Shown here: piece after piece, positions 44,912 to 55,931 of the stretch | Layout of the letters: each line of letters opens with the position of its first letter | Position numbering within the stretch: position 1 is the first letter of the stretch | Source: Capitulum mitella | Lineage: Eukaryota; Arthropoda; Thecostraca; Pollicipedomorpha; Pollicipedidae | DNA: 64,000 bases | Reading direction: 5' to 3' | Assembly: GCA_030062745.1 (NCBI GenBank) | Contig: CP099846.1 | Span: forward strand, 30,337,350-30,401,349 | Position numbers and translations under genes: made by a program | The notes under the pieces: generated by a model | The model's input: the letters and a program-made list of their open reading frames with translations, nothing else | Told to the model about the DNA's origin: nothing | Databases searched by the model: none

Positions 44912-46268
44912 CACCGGCGCAGCCAAAGGGGGGGGGGGCCGCGTTTTTTGTGAAAACAATTGCACTTTGTCTCCCCAGGGGCGGTTTTCGTATGATTTCT
45001 GTTCACACTGAACTCCAGCTCTCCTTAACCCTATTCCCGGCAGCGGGGGGCTGAATCCGCCCCCCTCGGTTTTTTTGCTTGCCAATTCCTAGGCTTTTTA
45101 ACGCAGCTTCACGAAACTTGGTCACTTTTCCTAGCTATTCTTTCTACGCGCTGTGACAAAATTTCACATTTCTACTTTGCTCAGGAGCGGAGCCAGGCAA
45201 CGTTTTTGGGAGGCACCTCAGGTCATTTTTGGCTTTGTTGAGGGTAAAAGAAAAATGTCTGCCAAAAACAGATTTTTAAAGATAGAACTTAAAACTTGAT
45301 ATGGATGTATAGCTAAATAGTTGGGCAATGTGCACACAAAATTTTGTTTATCTCAGGTCACTTTACAAGGTCAAGTCAAGGTCAAAAGTCAAAATTTGTT
45401 TTTTTGCAATAATTTCGGCGCCGTTTTTTTTAAATGCCAAACCCGGAATATATGTCACGTAGAAGGATGCCCTCTACTTGTGTACTAAGTTTCAGCTTGA
45501 TATCAGGTCGGGTCGCGAAGATATGACCTAAAATGTCAGTGCGCGAACCCTATATCGCAATAGCCATAAAATGAAATTTTTGAAATAGAGTAAATTCAAA
45601 TGATTGAAAACGTTCACAGATAACATTAAATGCACACGAGACCATTCCAAGTGACCCAAAGGTCACTGGAGGTCATTCAAGGTCAAAGGTCACAAGTTGG
45701 TCTGAAGAACGTGTGACCATGACAGTTCCCCCTTTTTCATGTCCCTGGCACCGCCTATGCTAACATTATACAAGCATTGTAATGCGATTTGTACTTCTTT
45801 AGCATAGCATGACTAGCAGAAGCCAAAAAAGTGTTTTTACCTTTTTTGTTCATTCAGTTGTTAGAAAACTAATCCTCCTATTTTTGAAACCCTGTGAACG
45901 CCCATGAATTTTCTGAAAATTTTAAATTTTGTGGACCCATGGTAAAAGCCCTATCCATAATCTCTCGATTCATGCCAGTTTCATTGAAATCGGTCCACAA
46001 ACAAGGGAGTTATAAGAAGTCCAAAAGTACCCCCCATTTTGACATTTTTGCCCCCCTGTATCCACAAATTTCGAAATTTTGAAAATTTCTTTTTATAAAA
46101 ATGTAGTTCACGTGACGGTAAATCGATTGCCGTTTGTTGCAATGAAATCGGACGAGTAGTTCTCGAGATCTCAGGGGGGAGGGCCGAATCCGCCCCCCCC
46201 TGCCGGGAATCGACCATACCGTCTAGCCCTCCGGGAATAGGGTTAAGAAAATCCTGGTAGCGCCGCTG
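44912..46268 (+). mobile_element. hAT-like MITE carrying a nested TTAA element
   Basis: Ends are CACCGGCGCAGCCAAAGG and, inverted, CAGCGGCGCTACCAGG. Flanks ATTACTTG (44904-44911) and ATGACTTG (46269-46276) match 7/8 as an 8-bp duplication. Without the nested 1214-bp element it is the same short repeat as 26061-26220. Confidence 0.7.
45029..46242 (+). mobile_element. piggyBac-like TTAA MITE family 1, copy 1
   Basis: A 1214-bp element bounded by TTAA (45025-45028 and 46243-46246). Ends are CCCTATTCCCGG and its inverse complement. A second inverted pair, based on ATTCCCGGCAGGGGG, lies just inside. No coding frame. TTAA duplication plus CCC-initial ends is the hallmark of piggyBac transposition. 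It sits inside a hAT-like repeat whose empty form is in the creatinase introns. It carries a perfect AGGTCAAAGGTCA at 45680-45692. Confidence 0.85.
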
Positions 46269-46276
46269 ATGACTTG

Positions 46277-46400
46277 CATGTCATATTTCATCCTGGGGTT
46301 AAAGGTCACACGTCAGGTCACTCAGACGGACTCAAGATATCGCCACTATTCATTATTTAGTGCTGCTTTTGAGTGAAAGCCGCCTGCAGCCTACTAGCCC
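46277..46400 (+). repeat. ~144-bp degenerate tandem repeat, unit d
   Basis: GGTTAAAGGTCACACGTCAGGT... and GACGGACTCAAGATATC match unit b. Removing the nested hAT-like insertion places it about 150 bases after unit c, in register. Confidence 0.6.
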
Positions 46401-46790
46401 GCCCCCGACTTGGGGGGTTGGTTGACCGCTCCCTGAGGTCTCCAGGATTGCGAAAAAACGAACAAACGCAACCTACGAAACTTCGTGTAACTTTTGCTTT
46501 CATTTTTACATCTTGTGTCAAAGATTTTTACCTCAGGTAAAGCCAGGTGTCTGACCTAGGTCAACTCAAGTGAACCCATGTTCAAGAAGATTTAGCGCCC
46601 TCTAACTTTTTCGGAAAACATGATATCAAAATAAAACCTTGAGGAGTTAGAGATCTTGAAAGAGGAAACAAATCATCTTCTATCTCAGATTTTTCGGAAT
46701 TTTCCGGGTCATTGACCTCAGGTAAACTATTTCCAAGACATGTCGTCGTTTCTTTCGGAAACTGAAGGCATTTTTCGTAACATTTTTAGT
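46385..46790 (+). repeat. dispersed repeat R3, copy 2
   Basis: The partner of 1-440. It contains the palindrome TGACCTAGGTCA (46552-46563) in the same place as copy 1. Confidence 0.75.
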
Positions 46791-46815
46791 GTGGGATAGT
46801 GCAGACATCCAGTTA

Positions 46816-46877
46816 ACGTCAATGGTTTTCCCATTGACGTATCAATGACTTCCAGTTATTGACCTGAGATCAGGTCA
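46816..46877. other. two short inverted repeats next to R3
   Basis: ACGTCAATGG/CCATTGACGT (46816-46825, 46831-46840) and TGACCTGAGATCAGGTCA (46860-46877), the latter an everted pair of AGGTCA half-sites. Confidence 0.6.
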
Positions 46878-47884
46878 AGAATAATTGTTATGAGTCAAAA
46901 TGCACCGCCGTCAGAATCGACGATGAATTGCTCAGAACGGGTAGAAATTGGCAGAACTGGCTCGCACAGTTGCAAGTAATACTAGAAAGTTGAAAAAATA
47001 AGATAAAAATTGCATATTTTGGACATAAACAGGCTCTCGCGAATAAAGCTACGCCAATTGTGTAAACGGATAACTAATTAATTTTCTCAAATTTAAACAT
47101 GATAAACCATCACCAGAACCACTAGCATTAACAAATATCACACGAAAAGGTATGTGTCGCGAAAATAAAGAAACGCTAAAATTCGTTCCCGTTAATTTCA
47201 TACCGCGTTCGGGTGCGGCGCCTGCCGGTAGTCGGCCGCGGAAATCACCATGTCTTGAACGCAATGTTTCGGCTTATAGACTGGACAAACCAGAGAAATT
47301 CGACGTGTATTGGAATCTGCGGAATTTTTTCCTGTTCTTTTGGTGCCTTTACCTAGACTTTATTAATTACAGCCCTTGAGATACAGGCTACTTGTAGGTT
47401 TTATGCAGTCGGCTGTGAAAAATCATATATATGGAATAAATGGCTTACAGATTATCCAAAACTAAAAATAAGACCAGGTTTGAGCTCTACTTGTCACGAG
47501 CTTTCCAACCGTGTGCAAATTTTTACCGTGCGACCAATCGTTCGTGAGTTAGAGGGAGGCAGCCAATCCTCCCTCCCCCAGTCGAGCGTGATCGGTGTGG
47601 ACCGCCAGTCGGGCGCGGGTTAGCTATCGTTTCGCTTGACTTCCGGAGAAAACTACGAAGCGGTTTGGTCGTTAATGCGTTCCAATACTGTTACCCCATA
47701 TTTCATGCCAAACTCAGATTTTAAATGGTCACCGAGGGCTAAAATTCGGCTTAAAACGGTTTAGATCACCAAGACAGGCTCAAAAATCGTCTAATCATTG
47801 ATTTGGTGCTGCTTTGGATTCACTCATTGCCCGCATTCATTTCAGCACGGCCTGAAAGTCGCGATGCGGTTGCGTTCTCCGTAC
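46878..47884. other. no gene seen
   Basis: One weak unit of the ~144-bp repeat near 47690-47830. Otherwise no recognised feature. Confidence 0.4.
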
Positions 47885-48035
47885 CTCCAAGATTCGTACT
47901 TCCGGTGATCCAAGGTCGAAGGTCACGGGTTACGTCACCGACATAAAGTGATGGCAATGCTACTGGCTATCCTTTGGCATGACTTGCGGTGCAAACTGCC
48001 GGTCAGTTTGGTCGCTCCTGCGCTGTAGTGCTTAA
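47885..48035 (+). repeat. dispersed unit of the ~144-bp repeat
   Basis: CAAGGTCGAAGGTCACGGGT, the TTTGGCATGACTTGCGGTGC phrase and CAGTTTGGTCGCT match units a and c. A poorer match lies at about 47690-47830. Confidence 0.55.
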
Positions 48036-48039
48036 TCCG

Positions 48040-48400
48040 ATTTCTGTGTGGGGAAGGGGGTGGGTTTTAGAAGCCCTCCATTCAGTTTTTTGCTAGCCAT
48101 TCCTAGGTATTTTGAAGCAGTGTCACGAAACTTGGCCACTCTTCCTGTCGATTCTTCTATTTTTCTTACGTACTACGTATAACTTTTGTAACTGTGCTAT
48201 CCTTGGGCGGAGCCAGGCTACGCATTTGGAGAGCACCTCAGATATTTTTGGGCACTGATGAGGGTAAGAGAAAAATGGCTTCCAAAACTAAAGTTTCTAA
48301 GAGGTAACTTAGAACTTTGTATGCTCGTATAGGTATAATTGGCCAAACCTACAGCAAAATATTTGTTTATCTGAATCACTTAATACGGTCATGTCAAGAA
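48040..48400 (+). mobile_element. older relative of TTAA family 1, left part
   Basis: It includes GCGGAGCCAGGCTACG, GAGGGTAAGAG and TTTGTTTATCTGA phrases in the same order as family 1, with many changes. The terminal TTAA/CCCTATT is not recognisable. Confidence 0.55.
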
Positions 48401-48404
48401 GGGA

Positions 48405-48520
48405 GTACCGGATATCCGTTCAGGCCTGATATACAGCCGGTTGTTGGAGATTATGTAGTATCCGGCATCCGGCCAGATATTTCTGTGATCCGGCTGGATA
48501 CTGTCGGATATTTAAACTTC
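48405..48520. repeat. degenerate ATCCGG-rich stretch
   Basis: GGATATCCG, TATCCGGCATCCGG and GATCCGGCTGGATA recur within about 110 bases, a short imperfect repeat between the older relative and copy 2. Confidence 0.4.
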
Positions 48521-48685
48521 CCGGTGTACGATGAAGGCATTGTTCTGTGTGTTTACGAAATCATTTTAGGAGCAATGTGCCTTGTCGATGTCGATGTAAC
48601 TCACAGTTCCAAGATCTAATTGGAGCATTACTTTTTCTGTTTAGTCTAGGAGGGTTGACATATGTTCCGCAAGGTTGGGACTTAA

Positions 48686-49887
48686 CCCTATTCCCGGCAG
48701 GGGGGGGGGCTGAATCGGCTCCCCTCGGGTTTTTTGCTTGCCAATTCCAGGCTTTTTAACGCAGCTTCACGAAACTTGGTCACTTTTCCTAGCTTTTCTT
48801 TCTGTGTGCCGTGACAAAATTTCAAAATTCTTTTTTTGCTCAGGGGCGGAGCCAGGCAACGTTTTTGGGAGGCACCTTAGGCCATTTTGGCCATGTTGAG
48901 GGGAAAAGGAGAATGTATGCCAAAAACAGCGTTTTTAAGATATAACTTTAAACTTTATATGGATGAATAACTCAATAGTTGGACAATGTGCAGATATGAT
49001 TTTGTTTATCTGAGGTCACTTTACAAGGTCAAAAGTCAAAATTTGTTTTTTTGTAATAATTTCGGCGCTGTTTTTTTTTGAAATGCCAAACCCGGAATAT
49101 ATATGACGTCGAAGAGTGCCCTCTGCTTGTGTACCGAGTTTCAGCTTGATATCAGGTCGGGTCACGGAGCTATGACCTAAAATGTCAGTGCGAGTACCCT
49201 ATATCACAATAGACATAAAATGAAATTTTTGAAATAAAGTGAATTCAAATGATTGAAAACGTTTACAGATAATATTAAACGCACACGAGATCATTCCAAG
49301 TGGCTCTAAGGTCACTGGAGGTCATTTAAGGCCAAAGGTCACAAGTTGATCTGAAGGACGTATGACCTTGACAGGTTCCCCTTTTTATGTCCCTGGCATC
49401 GCCTATGCTAATATTATACAAACATTGTGATGCGATTTGCACTTCTTTAGCATAGCATGACTAGCAAAAGCCAAAAGTGTTTTTGCCTCTTTTGTTCATT
49501 CAGTTGTTAGAAAACTAATCCTCGTATTTTTGAAACCCTGTGAACGCTCATGATTTTTTTTCTTCAAAATTTCAGATTTGTTTACCAATGGTAAAAGTCC
49601 TATTCATAATCTCTCGATTCATGCCAGTTTCATCGAAATCGATCCATAAACAAGGGATACATAAAAGTCCAAAATTTACCCCTGATTTTGATATTTTTGC
49701 CCCCTGTATCCACACATTTCAAAATTTTAAAAACTCCTTTTTATAAAAATGTAGTTCACGTCATGGCAAATCGATTATCGTTTGTTGCGATGAAATCGGA
49801 TGTGTGGTTCTCGAGATCTCGGGGGGCCGAATCCGCCCCCCCCCCTGCCGGGAGTCGACCATACCGTGTAGCCCTCCGGGAATAGGG
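48686..49887 (+). mobile_element. piggyBac-like TTAA MITE family 1, copy 2
   Basis: A 1202-bp element with TTAA at 48682-48685 and 49888-49891 and the same 12-bp ends as copy 1. It aligns with copy 1 along its whole length. It appears to interrupt an older relative whose parts lie at 48040-48400 and 50290-50860. Confidence 0.85.
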
Positions 49888-50289
49888 TTAAGCTCAAAGC
49901 TGTGAAACAGAAGCAACCATTTACTCATCATCCCATCTGCGGTGCATTACCCTCCCATTTTTTTCAAACATTTTTTTCCTCTTTCCTAAATACTCTGGGA
50001 CAAATGCATTAAGGGACATGATACTGCAATAACTTCAGTGTTCGTCTCATCAATCCAAGTCTTTTAGTTGCACCGAGGTGCTATGATGACATTCCGCATA
50101 CTCTGGAGCCTTTACCTGCCGTGAGAGATGGTGAGCTTCGCTGTGATCGTGGTCTTCTTTGTTTCGTTTTTTTTTCACAATGAACCTGGAGAAACCTCAC
50201 AATAACTGTAATCACGAGGCCTTCCTTTTCCTTTTCAGTTCAGTCTTTTTGTGTTCCTTTTTTCAGTAAAAAAAAGCTAATAAAGGTAA

Positions 50290-50860
50290 ACAAGGACATC
50301 CCGTGCTTGCTACTTGCGTGTCAAGTTTTAGGTCAATATCAGGTTGGGTAAAGGACGTACGATGTGAAATGTACGCGCGCGTACCCTATATGACGACGGT
50401 CAGAAAAAGGCATTTCAGAAATATAGTCGCTTTGAATCGCTGAAGACGTTTTAAACGTTATGAAATGAACCTAGGGTCATTCTATGTGACAGAGGTCATT
50501 TCAGGTCATTTGAGGTCAAATGTCGTAAGCTGACTTGATGGACATACAATCATGACAGTTTCCCCTTCTTCTGGCCCCTGACGCTGCTAATGGCAACATT
50601 ACACAAACACTGCAATATGATTTGTACTTCTGAAGTGTAGAATGAGTAATAAAACCCGCATGATTATTTTGGACTTTTATGTTAATTTGGTTTCCCAAAT
50701 AAATATTCCCTCTATTTTTCAAGCCCTGTGAACGAGTAGGAATTTTCTCAAAATCCCAAACATGGACGGAAAAAGTTCCATCGACTAGTTATCGATTCAT
50801 GCTGCATCAAAATAGGTCAATAAACGTCAAAGTTATAATGCATACACATACCACCCTTTC
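50290..50860 (+). mobile_element. older relative of TTAA family 1, right part
   Basis: Collinear with the second half of family 1: the TCAATATCAGGTTGGGT, CAGGTCATTTGAGGTCAAA and AAGCCCTGTGAACG phrases appear in family order. The right terminus is not found. Confidence 0.55.
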
Positions 50861-51732
50861 TGGCTTTGCTGCCCTCCCCCACCCCAAGCCCTTCCTTTCT
50901 GCCTCCTGGGTCAGATCATCGGAGTGGACTGGCTGAAAACTAGCCGCATTAGCATTCCCCATTCAGTCCTTTCGATGACGTCATGAAATACAGACGTGAT
51001 CTATCGGCGCAGAGTCTTTCCATTGCGTCCGCCTGCCTTGTGCTGCCAATCCCAATTTAAGGCCACTGCCACTGCCAGACCTCAGCCACAATCCAGCAAA
51101 AGTGGAAATATTTTGGCATGCAGGGTATTACAAACATCAACAGAAAGGTCCAATCACTGCAAAATCCAATCCTTTCACGAGGGCTTTTGTTTTTTTTTTA
51201 GCATTCCAAATTGCCTCATCAAGTACTGCTGTCAAAGTCAATCTCCGGAGAGATGTGATAACGAATATGACCTTAATAACTCCTATCATTTGTGGCAACA
51301 ACTTCTTTTCACAATTTGCAAGCATACAACACTTTAAGAGCGCAGAAACCACGACGCAACCGGACCCCCGCACAACATCACAAACAACCGGTGCCAGTGG
51401 CCGCTGGATTGTCTACGTTGGCTCCGAGCGACTCGCTCCCAGTGACGTCACTGCGGACTTGTTACTAGCAAAAAAGGTTTTCCATGGCCAATAACACTGG
51501 AGACACCCCTGGGTGCTCCCATGCTCCTGCTAACACACCAACAGACAACAAGAAGTACATTACACATTCATGAGGACATTGCAAATCAAAATGACATCTT
51601 TCATCACATGGGTGGAACCTCCATATGGTGCTGCCAAGCCAATACCAATAATTCCGAGACTTAGCATTAGGCACATGGTCAGGGCTCCGTCACATCACTT
51701 TGATTGGGGGATATAGCAAAGGTGGCCTCAGA
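50861..51732. other. no gene recognised
   Basis: Open frames of up to 130 codons overlap on both strands at 50996-51494. None shows a known motif or convincing splice sites. Confidence 0.35.
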
Positions 51733-51770
51733 CAGGGGCAGATCCAGCGACTTGGTTTGGGGGACCAAAC
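51733..51770 (+). mobile_element. possible hAT-type left end
   Basis: CAGGGGCAGATCCAGCG followed by a G-run resembles other hAT termini here. No matching right end was found. The MITE at 51881 may be nested in it. Confidence 0.25.
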
Positions 51771-51880
51771 CAGACTTTGTTGGGTATGGACGATACGTCA
51801 GCGAGTGAGTGACGAGGGAGGGTAGGGGATGGCAGATGCTGACCGTGGGTTCGGAGTGTCCAGCGACTTCAAGCTCTGGT

Positions 51881-52158
51881 CAGGGACGTAGCCAGGGGAG
51901 TCATGGGGGCCATGTCCCCCGAGCCATGGTCACCATACCAGGAGGTCTGCACTAGATATATAGCGATTTTGCACGAATAAGGAATGGTGGTAATATCTAT
52001 GTTGCAAAAGCAAACATTATATGTGTTCCCCTGGGTTAAATATGAATTCATTTACATACAACTGCTGCTTTTTCCTATAAATTTCGTCATATGCTAAACG
52101 CATATGACAAAACTTGACATTTCTCCCCCCCCCCAGGACAATCCTAGCTACCTGTCTG
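51881..52158 (+). mobile_element. hAT MITE, family with 14764 (copy 2)
   Basis: A 278-bp element with left end CAGGGACGTAGCCAGG and inverted right end CAGACAGGTAGCTAGG. Perfect 8-bp duplications GCTCTGGT lie at 51873-51880 and 52159-52166. The core aligns with 14764-15101. Confidence 0.83.
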
Positions 52159-52166
52159 GCTCTGGT

Positions 52167-55100
52167 TGCGTTTTTCTGTTTCTGGTTGCCATGCGTTTGG
52201 GGGGGGGGGGCAAATGGCTATTTTCCCCATTCATAAAGCTACTGCGGCGCTTGACCCGACCCGACACCAAAGGGTAATTGGATTCGGAGTTCACACCAAC
52301 ACGTTATGTCCTCCCCAGTTCGATTTCGAAATTACAGACCAAACGGGTTGGTTCATGTCATGCATGTGATCGTCCTGCATTATCTGTACAACGGGAATGA
52401 TAGAACGTTGCACACTTCCATTTCTGCCAAGGACTGTCTCCAGATCTTCAACATCTGCTACAAACTCCTGCCCCTTTCCAACAATGGCCCAGCCAGATTT
52501 CACCCAAATCTGCCATGGTTGGAGTTGGAGGGGGGCAAACGCTAATTTTCAACTCATTTTTTTCACTAGGCAATGCCATACAGAGTTCATGCCAAAGTTT
52601 TTGAACTGTTGGGAGACAAGATCACCGAGCCAGTATTATACGAGTTGGCTTTGCCTCACGAAAGGAAAACGTCACCTGACGGTGGCGCTACCGACGACAG
52701 CTGAGAAAACCACCACGCGCTAGCCAGATTACGTACAGCTTATCTGTTGGCAGCTTTTAAGTGCATATCCAGACCTAATAATACCTTACTAACCGACCTA
52801 ACGTGTCCTACACCGACTACTACACCTACACCTGTCCATACGCTTGATTTTTCCGACAGCTCAGCTTTCGTTTTGGAAAATGGCGAAGGTCTGACCGCCA
52901 AGATGAGTTTACTTTAGTTCCGTCCAAGAGTGGCTGCACAATCGCTACTTGTGGTGCCATTGTCACAAGCATTGATCTTGAATGGTGAGGTGATGCTTAT
53001 TCGTCGATTACCCCGAAACCTGTCCTCCTTGACTCCGTCAGTGCCTGCCTGTTCCATCTTTAGCAAACGACATTGAAAAAGATCAGAGGCTATTTTACAA
53101 CATGTCTTTTTACTGTATTTTACAATATTTCAGTTTATTGGTATCGGATAACACACAAAATACGAGTAACTTCTTACTGAAGACAACTCTTTTATCCATC
53201 CTGATCCTGTAGCCCTTGCACAAGCGCCAGTATGCAGGTGTCCATGTTAAGTCCCGCCTCGTATTTCATCATTTCTGAATATCAGTGTAGTTTCCATTTA
53301 TTGCCAGACTCCACAGTTGGGAAGGAAAAATGCCAAATCAAGTATGTTTTTTTTCTTGCAATATCCAGCAAATGCAGTGTAGGCTTTTCGGGTATAAATA
53401 TTAAAGCATACGTTGAGCAGTTATTTGGGGTTATAATCACCCCAGTCGTATGACCTGTGGGATGCAACACCCGTCCCCCTCCCCCGTGGCGGAGCCCATG
53501 CACGTGGTGATGTATAAGAAGAATGACCTTCAAAGTGACGCTGGGAATACTATTAATTATCCAATGCTTCCATCCTTGTCACAATCTAAGATGAAAACAT
53601 CAATAAGGTAAGCAATGACTGTAGCATGGGTATATGAAGCTCATGAAGAAGGGCTCTAGGGCGTGTTCTGGTGAAGCCAAGAATGCACACATAAACATTA
53701 TCCAAGATATGATTCAGAGGAACTTACGTCGGAATTTGCGCTTTGTGTTACGAAACGGCTAGTGCGGGGACTATTTTCAAACATTTCTGTGGGCTCAGTT
53801 TTGCCGAGGAAATGGACCAGACCGCTGTCGGCTATGTCGGCTGTTTGGGAACGTGCAGTCGTCATTGGATGACGTTGTTAGCTCGCACTGCCTGTTCGCT
53901 GTCTTTATTGTTACACGCCGTGACAATGTGGCGCATTGGAATGCGTGTCGCTGTCCGATCGCTATAGTGAACAGGGTCGAGATGGCATGGGCCATTCGGT
54001 ACGGTCGCCCATGCGCCTGGAATCGTGCGGTACGGTCGTTTAGCGAGGTGGTCGCCTGGACATTTCATTTCCTCTCCAGGCAAAGACCACATGGTCAGCC
54101 TGATGAAAAAACGGCACCAAGGAGTAGGGCCCGGCATCCCGCCGCGTGTTGGGCTTGCTGACTGCCATCGCAGATGCGTCGTCGCTGAAGTCATCACTCT
54201 GTTGAAAAAAGTGAGGCGAAGTGCCAGTGTTGCCAGAGTGTATTATTCCACGCAAAGGATACAGCGAGCACCTTCACTCACGGCTTGCGCAGACGAATTA
54301 CGTATCCCTTTGTGAGTGAGAGATACAGAGAGATACAACTGAGATACAAAGCTACACCAGATCACGGGCGATTTATTACACAACAGATCACGCATTCAGA
54401 TCATGGACAGTGCAGTTCCTGACTGACAGGTGACAGCGGTCTCGTCATCAGAAACGGTTGAGAAGAGTCCTCCCATTAGCCGTTCCGTACCACACAAGTG
54501 CAGAATTTCGATGCAAGTTCATCTGATTCATATCTTGGATAATGTTTACGTGTGCATAGTCTTGACTTCATCAGAGCACATTCTGGAGGCCTTATTCAAG
54601 GGCTTGATGTCTCCAGGTCATGGCTATGGATTTACAGGACAGCTTTTTGCCCTAGTTAGAAGGGACGGACGCAAGAGGATACGATCAATTTGAACCAGTT
54701 CTGTCCGGGTACGTCTCGTACACTTATTTCTATGAAATTAACTGCCACCAGTTGGCTCTACTCATGCTGCTGGCCCAGTGACTTCCTCTCCATCTTGTCG
54801 CTGCCCCTCCTCCGTGACAAGGTGACAGCCGCGCTTCCTGCGCCGGTGGGCATAGAAAGCCAGTGTGGCCGGCTCCGGTCCTGCCGTGCTCCGGGAGGTC
54901 GCCAAAGACCGTGCGCCAGGGCTGCCAGCGCTGTTGAGGCGGCTCCGCTCCGTGCAGCCGTCACCTGTCGACCCAGCTTTGTCCTCCTGCCGTCGGTGCG
55001 TCGGTGTGGCGGCCCAGGTCTGACACATCTCAGGAAAAGAGTCAGACGTGGGCTCTGACGGATGGACGGGCGTGATAAGGTGGGGAGCTCGAGGCTGAGC

Positions 55101-55509
55101 CGTGTGTTTGTCCTGGTTGACCGTGGCCGGCGGCCGAGGTGTGGGATCGTGGGGATTCCCTTCGTGCGGGGGCGTGCCAGACGGCATGGCGGGGATCTGG
55201 AACACGGCCCGCGGCGGAGACGGCCTAGACTTAGGGCCTGTGGCCGTCACCCACGCACTGAGGTCGGCCACAACGGGCGGTGTGTAAGTCCGGCGACGGG
55301 AAGTCCGCAGGCGCGCCGCAAACGCCGCTCCCGGGGTCGTTCCTGCGGCGGGCACCGCCTGGTGAGGCAGGCCGTCGCCCGGCGACCGCTATCGTACAGC
55401 TGACGTCACGGCAGCGGACAAAACTGGCGGGCGCCGGGCCACGGCCACAGTCGGCCTCCGTGTGTCGGTCTGCGCTCTGCTCACTACACGATAGTGGCTC
55501 CGGTTGCAG
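52167..55509. other. no gene recognised
   Basis: A run of G at about 52199-52210. GC-rich from 54800. Exons of the candidate secreted protein could lie in 54.8-55.4 kb, but none in the right phase was found. Confidence 0.35.
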
Positions 55510-55931
55510 GGTTGTTGGTGGTGCTGCTGGCGGTGGTGCCGGTGGCGCTGTACCACGTGGATAAACCCACCTGGCCGCCGCCGGCGAGTCAGCGGAAGGT
55601 GAACGAGACAAGCACGGAGGGCAGCTTGGGCTCGCTCGCCTTTTGCGCCTATAACACCAGTTCGATCGAGTTCCCGAACGGCGTCGTCATGACCACCCAC
55701 ACGTGCATCGAGACGGGCAAGCCGTGTCGCTGCGGCGGACGGTGCCACCAGCACAGACAGGTGGTGACGGTGGGCAGGCGGTCGGGGCGCGTGAACACGG
55801 TTTGCCTGTGTGCCAAGAGCCGGCCCGGCAAGCCGGCGAAGGTGGTCACCCATCCGTCTGACGCTGCCAGCGCCAGCGCCAACGCCAGCGCCAGCACCGG
55901 CTCCACCGGACTTAGGCTGGCCGACTGCTGA
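55510..55931 (+). CDS. candidate last exon of a small secreted Cys-containing protein
   Basis: Acceptor-like GGTTGCAG ends at 55509. The open frame then reads a hydrophobic LLVVLLAVVPVAL core (signal-peptide-like). An ectodomain follows with two N-glycosylation motifs (NETS, NTSS) and cysteines spaced HTC-IETGKPCRCGGRC-...-VCLC. An Ala/Ser run precedes LADC and TGA. Codon third positions are GC-rich, as in the creatinase exons. There is no ATG in frame between the previous stop and the acceptor, so the start must lie in an upstream exon I could not place. I do not recognise the family. It could also be a chance frame in GC-rich DNA. Confidence 0.45.

Noticed and set aside
50996-51494. Overlapping frames up to 130 codons on both strands
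   Set aside because: No recognised domain and both strands are open; too weak to call.
54762-55355. 197-codon reverse-strand frame
   Set aside because: GC-rich, Pro/Thr/Ala low-complexity peptide with no motif; long stop-free frames are expected by chance in such DNA.
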